DNA of 64,000 nt from Paenibacillus oryzisoli (GTDB taxonomy: Bacteria > Bacillota > Bacilli > Paenibacillales > NBRC-103111): positions 124,001 through 188,000 of the forward strand of contig NZ_LYPB01000069.1 of NCBI RefSeq assembly GCF_001653565.1, in the 5' to 3' direction. The translations under genes and the position numbers were made by a program. The number at the start of each line of letters is the position of its first letter. Positions within the stretch are counted from its first letter, which is position 1. The notes under the pieces are model-generated. The model was not told where the DNA came from and did not search any database. It was given only the letters and a program-made list of their open reading frames with translations. Below are positions 54,589 through 63,893 of the stretch, one piece after another.

Positions 54589-55494
54589 CTATAACCACGC
54601 TTGCAAAAAATCAAGCACGCTTTTGCGCATTTCCTTCGTCTCTAGATGTGCAACGTCGAATCTCAATAACTTCCATGATTCAGAATATCCAAGTTTTTGA
54701 TATACACTTGTTAACTCTTGATCGATCTTGTCTAATCCTTTAACCGGAGTTAAGGGATCCAGATTACCAGCCAAACTCAAATGCGGGCGCGGCGCTATCA
54801 ATGCATTAATCTGGGCTGTTGTGAAATGATTCAGTAGATCAGGCACATAGTAATATAACCCGTGCCGATCTAGGCCACCCTCCTCCAGCAGAGTCTCAAA
54901 ATCGGTTAGACAGCAGATGTCAACGGTTACTTGAATCCGTGGATCCAACGCTGCAAGCCACCACGACATTGTACTCCCCATCGACATGCCCAAAGTACCA
55001 ATTCGATCTGCATCCACATCAGGGCGAGAAACAAGATAGTCGATGGCACGAAGGCTGTCATGAACCATCATGCCCCACATCGTTCTGCCTTGCCAAAGCA
55101 TCTCTTTGCATAGTGTCGCTTCACTGCGGGTACTCCGCTCTCCAAACGCCCAAGCATCTATACATAGCACAGAGAAGCCCATCTGAGTAAGATTATCCGC
55201 GTAGGATTCTTCGTACATATAGGGGGCAGGTGACAACAATTCCTCCTTACCCACCGCGTATCGCCCACCATGCGAGTGGTTGTACAAGATCACCGGTGAG
55301 CGGGATCCTGCTAACTTAGATCGCAGAAAATAAGCAGGAACAGGCTCACGGTCATTCAGCTCCAACACTAGCTTCTCCAACATATAGGAGCTATGCTCTT
55401 GTTCTTGCAATTTATGTGCCTGAATAGGCTCTGTTCGAGGAGGCAGTTTGCCAAGCAAGCCCAGCAATTCCTCTCTACGACCCTCTACGTTCAT
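54589..55494 (-). CDS. Alpha/beta hydrolase (dienelactone/acetyl-esterase-like)
   Basis: 301 residues, cytoplasmic. The nucleophile elbow GTLGMSMGSTM has Ser171; Asp in AGNLDPLTPV (about 248) and His in FDVAHLETKE (about 281) complete the triad. HSHGGRYAVG near residue 75 provides the oxyanion-hole region. Such enzymes in sugar clusters usually remove acyl or feruloyl esters. Its ATG overlaps the stop of the carbon-nitrogen hydrolase (ATGA), so they are translated together. Confidence 0.85.
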   Translation of the reverse strand: MNVEGRREELLGLLGKLPPRTEPIQAHKLQEQEHSSYMLEKLVLELNDREPVPAYFLRSKLAGSRSPVILYNHSHGGRYAVGKEELLSPAPYMYEESYADNLTQMGFSVLCIDAWAFGERSTRSEATLCKEMLWQGRTMWGMMVHDSLRAIDYLVSRPDVDADRIGTLGMSMGSTMSWWLAALDPRIQVTVDICCLTDFETLLEEGGLDRHGLYYYVPDLLNHFTTAQINALIAPRPHLSLAGNLDPLTPVKGLDKIDQELTSVYQKLGYSESWKLLRFDVAHLETKEMRKSVLDFLQAWL

Positions 55495-56774
55495 GATCCA
55501 CCGCCTCCATCACTGCTAATGTCAATTAAATCCCCGTAAGTATCTGGTCTTCTTTCCTTTAGATACAAGCTGCGAGGTTCTCCGTTACCTGGACCTACTG
55601 ACAACCAATATTTGTACAACCTTTTATTCAAATCGAGATCAGCAGCGAAAACACCACTCTCCTCATTCTCTACATGTCCAATAAGTTCGCCACTGGGAGC
55701 AATGATCCTGCTGGAGCTAACGCCTCCACCACAACCGGCGACTACGACATGCAGCCCATTATCACGAGCACGCGCTCTTGTTTGCAATAAGCCATTGCCA
55801 ATTGTAGGAATGCAAATCACTTCTGCTCCTTGAAGGGCCAAGATTCGTGCCGATTCAGGGAATTCCTGGTCATGACAAGTTAAAATCCCTACGCGGCCAA
55901 AGTCGGTAGTTAGAACCACATGTTCATCTCCTGGCGTTACACCCATTTCCGCTTCGTACAGCGGGAGATGAATCTTGCGATATTTCCCTGCAATCTCCCC
56001 TTCACGGTCTATTAATACAGCCGTATTGTAAATATATGTCCCTTCTCGTTCATACATCGTGTAGAGGACGTAGCTGCGAAGTTCCCTTGCTTTCTCTGAA
56101 ACGAACTTCGTAAGCGGTCCCGGAATCGCTTGGCATCTTTCCTCCAAAGGAAGCTGTACGAAGCCCTCATAGAAAGTCTCTGTCAGAACAACGAGATCTG
56201 GATGATGCTGACCAGCTTTATCTAGCAGATTGAGCATCAAATGGAGATTAGTCGCCCGATCTTCGGTAGGTCTAGCATACGTCGTCACTACACGTACAGC
56301 TTTTCGATAGGTTTCTTTGTGCTCCTGAACCGATACGTCCTTCCACACAACGTGCCCTTCTCCACTCCAACGAAAGGAGAGCTCCAACCGCAAATAAGCA
56401 GCACGAGAAGGAGATTCCAATTCACGGCGCATTTTCCTCATTGAGACTAGCGCTTCATGTTCATCTACGCGGTCCAAATAATCTCGCTGTATGAGGAGAC
56501 CTTCTGCATCCATCCAAGTTGCAATCGCATAAATACTTACATGCTCATGCCCAATGTTCCTACAGGTATACGATGCTTGAATCACATAACTGTGATATTC
56601 TTTAATACGAATATTCCGGCTATGCCAGCTTCCATAACAACGATGCTTCCCTGCTCCGTGAATCTCCAGACCAAGCCCTTCGGCCGATTCAATGCGTGTA
56701 TAGGAAGGTGATAGTTCTTCCCTTGGTGTCCAGATTTGCCAATCCCCATCTTCCATTCTCATGATTGAATTCAT
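55491..56774 (-). CDS. Carbon-nitrogen hydrolase (nitrilase superfamily) with N-terminal beta-sandwich
   Basis: About 427 residues. The frame opens with TTG at 56819, but AGGAGG lies ten bases before the ATG at 56774, so I start there. Residues ~1-150 form a beta-rich domain that looks like a carbohydrate-binding module (CYGSWHSRNIRIKEYHSYVI). Residues ~165-425 hold the enzyme with its triad: Glu199 (VLTETFYEGF), Lys267 (KYRKIHLP) and Cys300 (GILTCHDQEFPE). The fused beta domain is absent from the homologue at 19672. Being cytoplasmic and between a secreted glycoside hydrolase and an esterase, it may hydrolyse an amide bond on the imported sugar (inference). Confidence 0.85.
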   Translation of the reverse strand: MNSIMRMEDGDWQIWTPREELSPSYTRIESAEGLGLEIHGAGKHRCYGSWHSRNIRIKEYHSYVIQASYTCRNIGHEHVSIYAIATWMDAEGLLIQRDYLDRVDEHEALVSMRKMRRELESPSRAAYLRLELSFRWSGEGHVVWKDVSVQEHKETYRKAVRVVTTYARPTEDRATNLHLMLNLLDKAGQHHPDLVVLTETFYEGFVQLPLEERCQAIPGPLTKFVSEKARELRSYVLYTMYEREGTYIYNTAVLIDREGEIAGKYRKIHLPLYEAEMGVTPGDEHVVLTTDFGRVGILTCHDQEFPESARILALQGAEVICIPTIGNGLLQTRARARDNGLHVVVAGCGGGVSSSRIIAPSGELIGHVENEESGVFAADLDLNKRLYKYWLSVGPGNGEPRSLYLKERRPDTYGDLIDISSDGGGGS

Positions 56775-56840
56775 GGAAGCCCAACCTCCTGTGAAGTCAT
56801 AATAGTAGGGGAAGCCCAATCAGCTCCCCCTTCAAAGTTG

Positions 56841-59800
56841 TTACTCTTTCTTGAATTTGATCGCATCGGCAATAACATAGTTACTGTTGGCACTGTCAGT
56901 AAGCTCAACGTACCCTGTATTCCCTGCCGCGAATTTGAAGGTTCCGAGTAAAATCCAAGAACCACCTGGAGATACCTGCTCATTAATCAGAAACGTCTGT
57001 GACCCACCATTGTAATAGACGGTGAAAGGTGCATTCGTAGCGCGATCGCCATTGCCGTTCGGCAAGTAATAGTACACTTTGTAGTTACCTGCCTCTGGAA
57101 TCATCGGCTTCCATCGAATGGAGTCCGCTCCGCTCCCTGTTGCATTAAACACATAATCCGAAGCGTAATAATTAGGGAGTGAAGCTGACGAGTTCCAGGT
57201 TCCTGTTTTCTCTGCTTGCAGATTATCAACGATAATACTTCCATCAGCAGGAGTGGCTTTCACACTTTTGGAATGTAGACTTGCCAACGTGCTGTTCACA
57301 GCTGTTACTACATAATCGTAAGCAGTTCCATTGGATAAACCTGTATCCGAATACGTAGTAGATGTCAAATTGGAGGCAATTGGTGTATAAGCACCCCCAG
57401 CGACTGTACGCCGCTTAACCGTATAGCTGGTTGCCCCAGATACACTTCCCCAGCTTAGATTCACTTGTGAATCTCCTGCAACCGCAGTGAAAGCAGATGG
57501 CGCAGGCAAGAATTGTGTAGAGGAGTAAGCCAATAAATTATCGAATACAGCGGTGACAGAGTCCCCGTTTTGTCTTGCTTCACCTGTCAGCATGATGCTG
57601 AAATCATTACTCCAGGTAACCGGAACACTTGCATATTCCACATCGTCAACAAAGAAATGGACATTGCTTCCGTCATGAACAAGCTTCATTTCATGGTCAC
57701 CATGATCCGAATTCGTATACACGGTAACATCACTGCCGTCATTTAAGTTATAAGCCCATACTCCTGTATCGCTATTTTGGCTCCAATGAATATTCTCTGT
57801 ATAGGTACGCCACAGCTTAATGCCACTGCGATAGCCCGTACCAATGCCGTTCGCAGAAACGCGATCTACTTTCACGGTTAGCGGAGAACTTGCCGTCGCC
57901 TTGAAAAATGGCATGGATTGTACCCCTTTGCCACCCCAGTAGTTAACACTTGTCGTACCGGAGAATGTCAACGATCCACTGGATTGGTTCGCGCCAATGC
58001 CAGTCACGGCTGTCGACCGAAATCCCTTGTCGATGACTCTCCATTTTGTTATATCAATTGCCGTGCCGCTAAAATTATCAATAAAATAATTGCTCGGTGT
58101 GACTTCACTTGAATTTCCGTTTTCTCCGTACGCCCCCACGGCAGAGACGACATAGTAATAGAGCGTAACATCCGATATGTCAGAGTCTACATAAGTAGTT
58201 GCCGTCACACTTGAAGCAATCACCGTGTAAGGTCCTCCTGGCGTCGTACTTCGTTTAACGTTATAACCCGATGCCCCTTGGGAAGGCCGCCAACTTAAAT
58301 TCACATTCGGATAATCGCCAACTGCTTTGAGTCCAAGCACTTTGAACTGAATCACAGCTAATCCATATACACTTGGATCGCCGACCCTCGTTGCTTTAAC
58401 AATGGTTTGGGGCATAGGCGGCATGGCGTTCGGCGCAGTAAATGTCCCGCTGGTCGAGATCGCTCCTTGGGAGCCACCGCCAAGCACAGTCCATGTCGTT
58501 CCGTACGTGCTGCCAATGACCGTATCATTGAACGTAGTTGTGCTTCCATAGACAGCAGAGATTTCCCCAGGCGTAATCTCAATCTGCTCAGGTTCCCCAA
58601 CCGTCGTGTACACGGCTACACTATTCGCAGGTAGATTCGTATCACTAAAAAGGCTTCCAACACTCGTCCAAGAGGCATCACTAGGTATCGTTATAGCTCC
58701 TGGTGTAGGCACCAACGTACTGGTATACAAATGCCGGCTTACGGTCTTGTTCAGATTCGAGTCAAACTGAAAGGATACGCTTTTACTATTCGAAGAACTG
58801 CTGTTAACAACATACACCGTGTACTCGCCATCCGCTCTTCTCACTGACGTTACATGCAAGTCAGGATCATCCGACGTTGTCGGTAACACCTGCGCATGCG
58901 AACCTGTAAAAGTAGAAAACAAGCCAAGCGAATAGTACGAATACCGGGGCATCGTTGATTCCGGCAGCCATGGCCAAGCTCCAAACGAAGTATCGATAAA
59001 ATTCAGCGGATCGGCCAGCTGTTGATCGGCAAGACGCCAATATAGCATACTGGATACGCCATTTCGCATGCCGGATACCATTAAATCTGCAAGATTAACG
59101 CCATACTGATAGGTATTACGATCTTCATTGGTCCCACGAGCAGCAAATTCGGTTAAGATGTGTGGTTTCCCCGTAGGTGTGATATAACTATTGCGAGTTG
59201 AAAGCCAAACCGGCAATGTGCTGTAATCCATGTTATAAGCATGACCATCATAAATATCGAGAACATCATTCATATACGTCGTTGCATACGCTGTCCATTC
59301 TGAACTCGAACCGGATTCATCAGGCCCGACTAATTGGATCGCCGAGCGCAGGCCATCTGCAATTAACCGATCGTGAATAGCTTGGTACATGTCCTTGTAA
59401 TAGGCCTTTGGATCAATGCCTGCTGGTGTCTCGAAATCACCGCCACTTGGTTCATTGTAGGACATCACATACTTAATGTTATCATAGCCCTTTACCGTAA
59501 TCAGTTGGTGCAGCGATGCCGAAACCCATTCGGCCCACTCATCCAGATCGTTCGGGGCGCTATTGACTGGACTCGGTAATCCGCTGAATGCGAGCCAACT
59601 CTGAACGGCAGCATCCATCTTCCAACCAGCGACGAGCATGACATCAATTTGTTCGGACTTTAGGAAATCAAGCACTTTGTAAACAGACTGCATTTTAGCG
59701 CTATTCGTCTGCATATTCGACCAATTCGTGACGTCAGGGTCGTTGTTATCGTTCGAAGGCTCCATCCAATCGGTCTGATACCACACGCGAAAAAGGCTCG

Positions 59801-60062
59801 GATGCAACTTGGCTACCCGCTGTTTCTCCACTTCCCACCAGTCATCATTGAAACCATTGGCTACAGCTTCGCTCATGAACTGCGTAGGATCAAACTCGCC
59901 ACCGAATCCGAGGAAATCATTGTTAACAATTGAAGATGTATCTATGGTTACTGTTGAGCCAGATGCATACGCAGAAGATGCCCCGAACATAGCCGTAATC
60001 GCGAAAGCCACCAACATCAAGGTCATTCTCACCCTTTTTACAAGCCATCCATTACATCTCAT
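56841..60062 (-). CDS. Secreted multidomain glycoside hydrolase (clan A-like) with FN3 and golvesin-like domains
   Basis: 1073 residues. A signal peptide (ends about 34, YAS) is followed by a (beta/alpha)8 barrel (~45-400) with acid/base Glu204 (YVMSYNEPSGG) and nucleophile Glu305 (PHILTEFAARG), the clan GH-A pair. Next is a beta domain (~400-490), an Ig-like module, two fibronectin type III repeats (~575-665, ~840-930) that are near copies of each other, and a concanavalin-like domain between them. The C-terminal ~140 residues are golvesin-like, with YYLPNGNGDRATNAPF. ATG with AAGGAGG nine bases before it. It is co-transcribed behind the system 3 lipoprotein and separated from it by a hairpin. 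The best family guess is GH5, GH30 or GH39-like. Confidence 0.82.
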   Translation of the reverse strand: MRCNGWLVKRVRMTLMLVAFAITAMFGASSAYASGSTVTIDTSSIVNNDFLGFGGEFDPTQFMSEAVANGFNDDWWEVEKQRVAKLHPSLFRVWYQTDWMEPSNDNNDPDVTNWSNMQTNSAKMQSVYKVLDFLKSEQIDVMLVAGWKMDAAVQSWLAFSGLPSPVNSAPNDLDEWAEWVSASLHQLITVKGYDNIKYVMSYNEPSGGDFETPAGIDPKAYYKDMYQAIHDRLIADGLRSAIQLVGPDESGSSSEWTAYATTYMNDVLDIYDGHAYNMDYSTLPVWLSTRNSYITPTGKPHILTEFAARGTNEDRNTYQYGVNLADLMVSGMRNGVSSMLYWRLADQQLADPLNFIDTSFGAWPWLPESTMPRYSYYSLGLFSTFTGSHAQVLPTTSDDPDLHVTSVRRADGEYTVYVVNSSSSNSKSVSFQFDSNLNKTVSRHLYTSTLVPTPGAITIPSDASWTSVGSLFSDTNLPANSVAVYTTVGEPEQIEITPGEISAVYGSTTTFNDTVIGSTYGTTWTVLGGGSQGAISTSGTFTAPNAMPPMPQTIVKATRVGDPSVYGLAVIQFKVLGLKAVGDYPNVNLSWRPSQGASGYNVKRSTTPGGPYTVIASSVTATTYVDSDISDVTLYYYVVSAVGAYGENGNSSEVTPSNYFIDNFSGTAIDITKWRVIDKGFRSTAVTGIGANQSSGSLTFSGTTSVNYWGGKGVQSMPFFKATASSPLTVKVDRVSANGIGTGYRSGIKLWRTYTENIHWSQNSDTGVWAYNLNDGSDVTVYTNSDHGDHEMKLVHDGSNVHFFVDDVEYASVPVTWSNDFSIMLTGEARQNGDSVTAVFDNLLAYSSTQFLPAPSAFTAVAGDSQVNLSWGSVSGATSYTVKRRTVAGGAYTPIASNLTSTTYSDTGLSNGTAYDYVVTAVNSTLASLHSKSVKATPADGSIIVDNLQAEKTGTWNSSASLPNYYASDYVFNATGSGADSIRWKPMIPEAGNYKVYYYLPNGNGDRATNAPFTVYYNGGSQTFLINEQVSPGGSWILLGTFKFAAGNTGYVELTDSANSNYVIADAIKFKKE

Positions 60063-60103
60063 TATTCATTTCCTCCTTTATAATAAGGGAATGTTGTTTG
60101 ATT

Positions 60104-60128
60104 GGAGGACAGAATGTTTCTGCCCTCC
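60104..60128 (-). promoter_or_regulatory. Stem-loop after binding-protein gene 3
   Basis: GGAGGACAGA (60104-60113) pairs with TCTGCCCTCC (60119-60128), ten pairs with one wobble and a five-base loop. It starts 11 bases past the binding-protein stop and has no T-run, so it likely protects the lipoprotein mRNA rather than ending transcription. Confidence 0.65.
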
Positions 60129-60139
60129 TGCAGATTCAA

Positions 60140-61837
60140 TTAGTTGCCTTGATTTTTTTTGTACGCTTCGTTAGCCTCCTGTTCGATCTTACTTCCACCT
60201 GACAGTTTCCATTGCTCAACAAACTTATCAAAATCAGAGACCGGTGCTGCATTCATGATAATTTTAGTGAAAACTTCCATCTCCATTTTCGTTAACGTTG
60301 AAAGCTTATCGACCATCGTTGGTGTCGGCGAAGAGATAAATTCGTCAAAAACAAATGTTTTCTGCTTATCGTACTGATCAATGACTTTAAAGGCTCCCTC
60401 TGGACCAAACGTCCGATCTGAATACCACATCTTGTAATCGCCATTTCTAAACTTGGAAATACGGTCAAAGTGAACAGAGGCAGGGAAATCAAGTTTGCTG
60501 CCATCCCCTGTCTTGAGCGCGTCGACAACTTTATACCAAGCTTCTAGATTAAGATTAGGTGATTCTAGTTGCACCGGAGCAAATTTGGCAGGGAAAATCC
60601 CGTCTTTCGCAATAAAAGGATTGACTGAACCGGAATAATCGGTTTCTATATATTTTTTCAAATAAGTGTTAAGCAGTTTGACAACAACTTCCGGGTTCTT
60701 CACACCTTTCCTGACAACAAAAAACGTTTCTGCCGTTGGATTCGCTTGTACCTTCACCGGGGCGGAGTCTACAGAGACGATTGGATACGTCTGCCAAAGC
60801 GGGTAAGCGGCATCCTTGACTTTCAGATAATTAATGTCATACGTTTTGCCGGGTGGATCCCAAAGATGCCCATATATTAAGCCGATTTTCTCCGCATTCA
60901 CGTCTTCCAGAATCTTGTTCGTATCCTTGACCGAAAACTCTTTGTCTAGAACGCCATTTTTATACAAATCCTGAAGCTTCTGCAACGCGACTTTCATTTC
61001 TGGCTGCACCGAACCGAATACGATTTTACCCGATGCGTCTTTTACCCAATAGTCTGGATAAGCATGATATCCGTTAAAAAAGCCCCTGACCGATCCAAAA
61101 TTCTGCAGCATCTCTTTGTTAATTGCCAGACCGTACGTATCGTTTTTTCCGTTCTCATCCGGATCCATCTTGCTGAATGCTTCTGCAATTTTCATCACAT
61201 CATCCATTGTCTTAGGTGGTGAGAGATTCACTTTTTTCAGCCAATCGGTTCTAAGCCAGATCATTTCAGTCGAAGCAACGCCTCCGTTTGAGGCTGTGTG
61301 TGGGATTGCCATCAATTTACCATTCACGGTCGAGGCTTTGATCGCAGCCCCACCATCTACTGTAAGCGTTTTCTTAGCAAAAGGACTCCCATACTTCTCG
61401 TAGACAGCGGTCAAGTCTTCAAGCGCTCCTTCGTCTACGAGTCGCTGCATGGTCACCTTGTCGACTTCAAAGAAGTCAGGCAAAGTGCCCGAAGCAATCG
61501 TTACGTTTAATTTTTGGTTGTATTGCGATTTGTCCACAACCCACATATTTTTCACTTTTATGCCAAGTTCATCTTCAAAGATACCGTTCCAAATATTCTT
61601 ATCCAACGACTCTCCGTCTTTAAATTTAAACCCGGCATCGGTATATCTTACCGTCGATACTTCGATAGCCGGAGTGTACTTACCATTGGTAGGCGTTGAG
61701 GACTGCGAATTAGCTTCTTTCGCTGGTTCGGATGGGCTTGGACTCCCTTTTTCATTCGTATCGCCGCTGCATGCAGATAGCGTCATAAGAGCAGAAATCA
61801 GAATCATATTCAGCCCGTACACATACTTGCTTTTCAT
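60140..61837 (-). CDS. Extracellular solute-binding lipoprotein, LplA/YtcQ type (system 3)
   Basis: About 565 residues with a lipobox (TLSAC) near residue 23. The longer frame starts with TTG at 61843; the ATG at 61837 has GGGGG seven bases before it and is preferred. The mature part closely resembles the system 1 lipoprotein (blocks such as KNIWNGIFEDELGIKVKN and LPDFFEVDK), so substrates may be related. It binds oligosaccharide outside the cell for the two permeases encoded upstream. In this operon it comes third, in system 1 first. Confidence 0.93.
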   Translation of the reverse strand: MKSKYVYGLNMILISALMTLSACSGDTNEKGSPSPSEPAKEANSQSSTPTNGKYTPAIEVSTVRYTDAGFKFKDGESLDKNIWNGIFEDELGIKVKNMWVVDKSQYNQKLNVTIASGTLPDFFEVDKVTMQRLVDEGALEDLTAVYEKYGSPFAKKTLTVDGGAAIKASTVNGKLMAIPHTASNGGVASTEMIWLRTDWLKKVNLSPPKTMDDVMKIAEAFSKMDPDENGKNDTYGLAINKEMLQNFGSVRGFFNGYHAYPDYWVKDASGKIVFGSVQPEMKVALQKLQDLYKNGVLDKEFSVKDTNKILEDVNAEKIGLIYGHLWDPPGKTYDINYLKVKDAAYPLWQTYPIVSVDSAPVKVQANPTAETFFVVRKGVKNPEVVVKLLNTYLKKYIETDYSGSVNPFIAKDGIFPAKFAPVQLESPNLNLEAWYKVVDALKTGDGSKLDFPASVHFDRISKFRNGDYKMWYSDRTFGPEGAFKVIDQYDKQKTFVFDEFISSPTPTMVDKLSTLTKMEMEVFTKIIMNAAPVSDFDKFVEQWKLSGGSKIEQEANEAYKKNQGN

Positions 61838-61886
61838 GGACAATCCCCCTGAGAATAATTTAATTGTAGATAAGCCCCTCCGACTT

Positions 61887-62777
61887 TTAACCTTTTACAC
61901 TGCCTACAACAATTCCTTTTATAAAGAAACGTTGAAGAAATGGGTACAAGAGCAAAATGGGAAGTGCACCTAAAAAGATTTGTGCTGCTTTGGCTGTCCG
62001 GCTTGAAACTTCCTCGTATAACTTGATATTAACAAGATCCAGGTTCCCCATAATGGCATCTACATTATTGACGATGGTGTACAGATAACTCTGAAGCGGA
62101 TAATTTGCCGGTGAATTCATGAATATGAGCCCATCAAACCAAGCATTCCAATGACCTACAGTAGCAAACAGCGTTAATGTTGCTATGGATGGCATAGATA
62201 ACGGAACATATACTTTCCATAAGATCTTCATATATCCTGCCCCGTCGATGAAAGCCGCTTCCTCTAACTCTTTAGGTATTCCTCGAAAAAAGTTCAGAAG
62301 CAGCACGACATTAAAAACCGGAAGAGCATGAGGAAGAATCAGCGACCAAATGGAGTCCAGCAAGCCCAGCGTCTTAACCGTCATATACAAAGGAATAAGA
62401 CCGCCCGAGAAAAGCATCGTAAACACCAAGATCCAGACATACACAGTCCGACCTTTAAACTCAGACGTTTCCTTCGACAGTGGGTATGCTGCCAATATCG
62501 TAAGCAACATATTGACTGCCACCCCTAGCAGAACCCGCTTCAGTGTAACAAGCAGAGACAATAAAAATTCCGACTTTCTGAGAATAAATTCGTAGGATAT
62601 GAACGTTAAATCTTTCGGCCAAAGCTTAACCAATCCAGCAGAGACGGCAAGATTCGAGCTAAGCGAGATAGCGAGCACATGAATCAGCGGAAGGATACAT
62701 AAGACCGCCAGCAGGATCAGAAACGTATAATTGAGGGCAACGAACAACCATCTCGACCAAGAGTAACGATCTACCAA
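61887..62777 (-). CDS. Carbohydrate ABC transporter permease, LplC/YtcP type (system 3)
   Basis: About 296 residues, six membrane segments, EAA loop EEAAFIDGAGYMKILWKVYV, ending FFIKGIVVGSVKG. It is close to the system 1 permease at 6177. Two TTG codons can start it: 62783 is only two bases from AAGGA, 62777 is eight bases away and preferred; no ATG is available. It is 12 to 18 bp after the partner permease. Energised by an ATPase encoded elsewhere. Confidence 0.92.
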   Translation of the reverse strand: MVDRYSWSRWLFVALNYTFLILLAVLCILPLIHVLAISLSSNLAVSAGLVKLWPKDLTFISYEFILRKSEFLLSLLVTLKRVLLGVAVNMLLTILAAYPLSKETSEFKGRTVYVWILVFTMLFSGGLIPLYMTVKTLGLLDSIWSLILPHALPVFNVVLLLNFFRGIPKELEEAAFIDGAGYMKILWKVYVPLSMPSIATLTLFATVGHWNAWFDGLIFMNSPANYPLQSYLYTIVNNVDAIMGNLDLVNIKLYEEVSSRTAKAAQIFLGALPILLLYPFLQRFFIKGIVVGSVKG

Positions 62778-62794
62778 GTTCAACTTCCTTCTCT

Positions 62795-63691
62795 CTAAAA
62801 GATTCTATAGTTCGCAATCCGGTAAGCAAGATAGTAGGACACGGAAATGAGTACAAGCGAAACTACTGACTTCATCATGCCAACTGCCGTTGCCACACCA
62901 TATTGCGCGTCAATCAAGCCTATCCGGTATACAAAAGTATCAACAATGTCACCACTTTGATAGACAACTGGACTGTAGAGATTAAACACTTGCTCAAAGC
63001 CGGCATTCAATATGCTACCGATACTTAACGTAGCCATCAACACGATGATCGGCGCAATACCAGGCAGCGTGATATGAAGCGCACATTTCCAGCGATTGGC
63101 TCCATCTATAACGGCTGACTCGTAGAGCGACGGATTGATGCCTGCAATGGCGGCCAGATACACAATCGTACTGAAACCAAATTCCTTCCATTCGTTGGAC
63201 AACACCAGTGTAAAAGGAAACCACTTATTATCGCCAAGAAAAAATATCGGATCGATACCAATTGCTTGAAGCAACTGGTTCACAACCCCTGCCGATGGGG
63301 ACAAGATATCGACTAGGATGCCTCCCAAGATGACCCAGGACAGAAAATGCGGTAAATAAACAAGTGTTTGAATGCTTCTCTTGATGAACGTAATACGCAT
63401 TTCATTTAAGAGCAGTGAAATGGCTATAGGTACCAGAAGCCCCGCTATAATTTTCATAACAGCAATAAGAATGGTATTTAGAATCACTTGAAAAAAGTCG
63501 GGCAGATGCATCACATAACGAAAATTATCAAATCCTACCCAATGCGAGCCCAATATTCCCTTCGAGGGCACATACTTTTCAAAAGCCATCACCAAACCGA
63601 ACAAAGGAATATAACTGAAGATTAGGACTGTAATTATGCCTGGCAAAACCATTAGATGTAAGGACACCTTGGAATTCCATCGATTATTCAT
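62795..63691 (-). CDS. Carbohydrate ABC transporter permease, LplB/YteP type (system 3)
   Basis: 298 residues, six membrane segments, EAA loop YESAVIDGANRWKCALHITL and the NYRIF end. About 70% of positions look identical to the system 1 permease at 7076. ATG with GGGGGTG upstream. It leads operon 3, 200 bp after the stop of a regulator gene that has its own terminator. Confidence 0.93.
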   Translation of the reverse strand: MNNRWNSKVSLHLMVLPGIITVLIFSYIPLFGLVMAFEKYVPSKGILGSHWVGFDNFRYVMHLPDFFQVILNTILIAVMKIIAGLLVPIAISLLLNEMRITFIKRSIQTLVYLPHFLSWVILGGILVDILSPSAGVVNQLLQAIGIDPIFFLGDNKWFPFTLVLSNEWKEFGFSTIVYLAAIAGINPSLYESAVIDGANRWKCALHITLPGIAPIIVLMATLSIGSILNAGFEQVFNLYSPVVYQSGDIVDTFVYRIGLIDAQYGVATAVGMMKSVVSLVLISVSYYLAYRIANYRIF

Positions 63692-63823
63692 TACTTTTCT
63701 CTCACCCCCTTCGTAATGCCCTGCTTATCTTTCATATTAAAAGGTATTGGATTGTAAAAATACGAGACATTTCCTACTTCCTTATCTTCTCTCTTGATCT
63801 TCATGAAAACTCTATCCCTCCAC

Positions 63824-63876
63824 GTAAAAATACCGCCAAATCAACATCAGCGAGGGGGCTCGCATGTCCGGCGGCA
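63824..63876 (-). terminator. Terminator after the partial response-regulator gene
   Basis: A long hairpin (outer TGCCGCC/GGCGGTA, inner ACATGCGAG/CTCGCTGATGT) is followed on the minus strand by TATTTTTAC. It lies just past the stop at 63894. Confidence 0.75.
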
Positions 63877-63893
63877 GTTCATTTACGCAGCAT

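Noticed and set aside
61449..61973. 174-codon plus-strand frame
   Set aside because: Antisense to lipoprotein 3 and the intergenic start region, with no recognisable domain.
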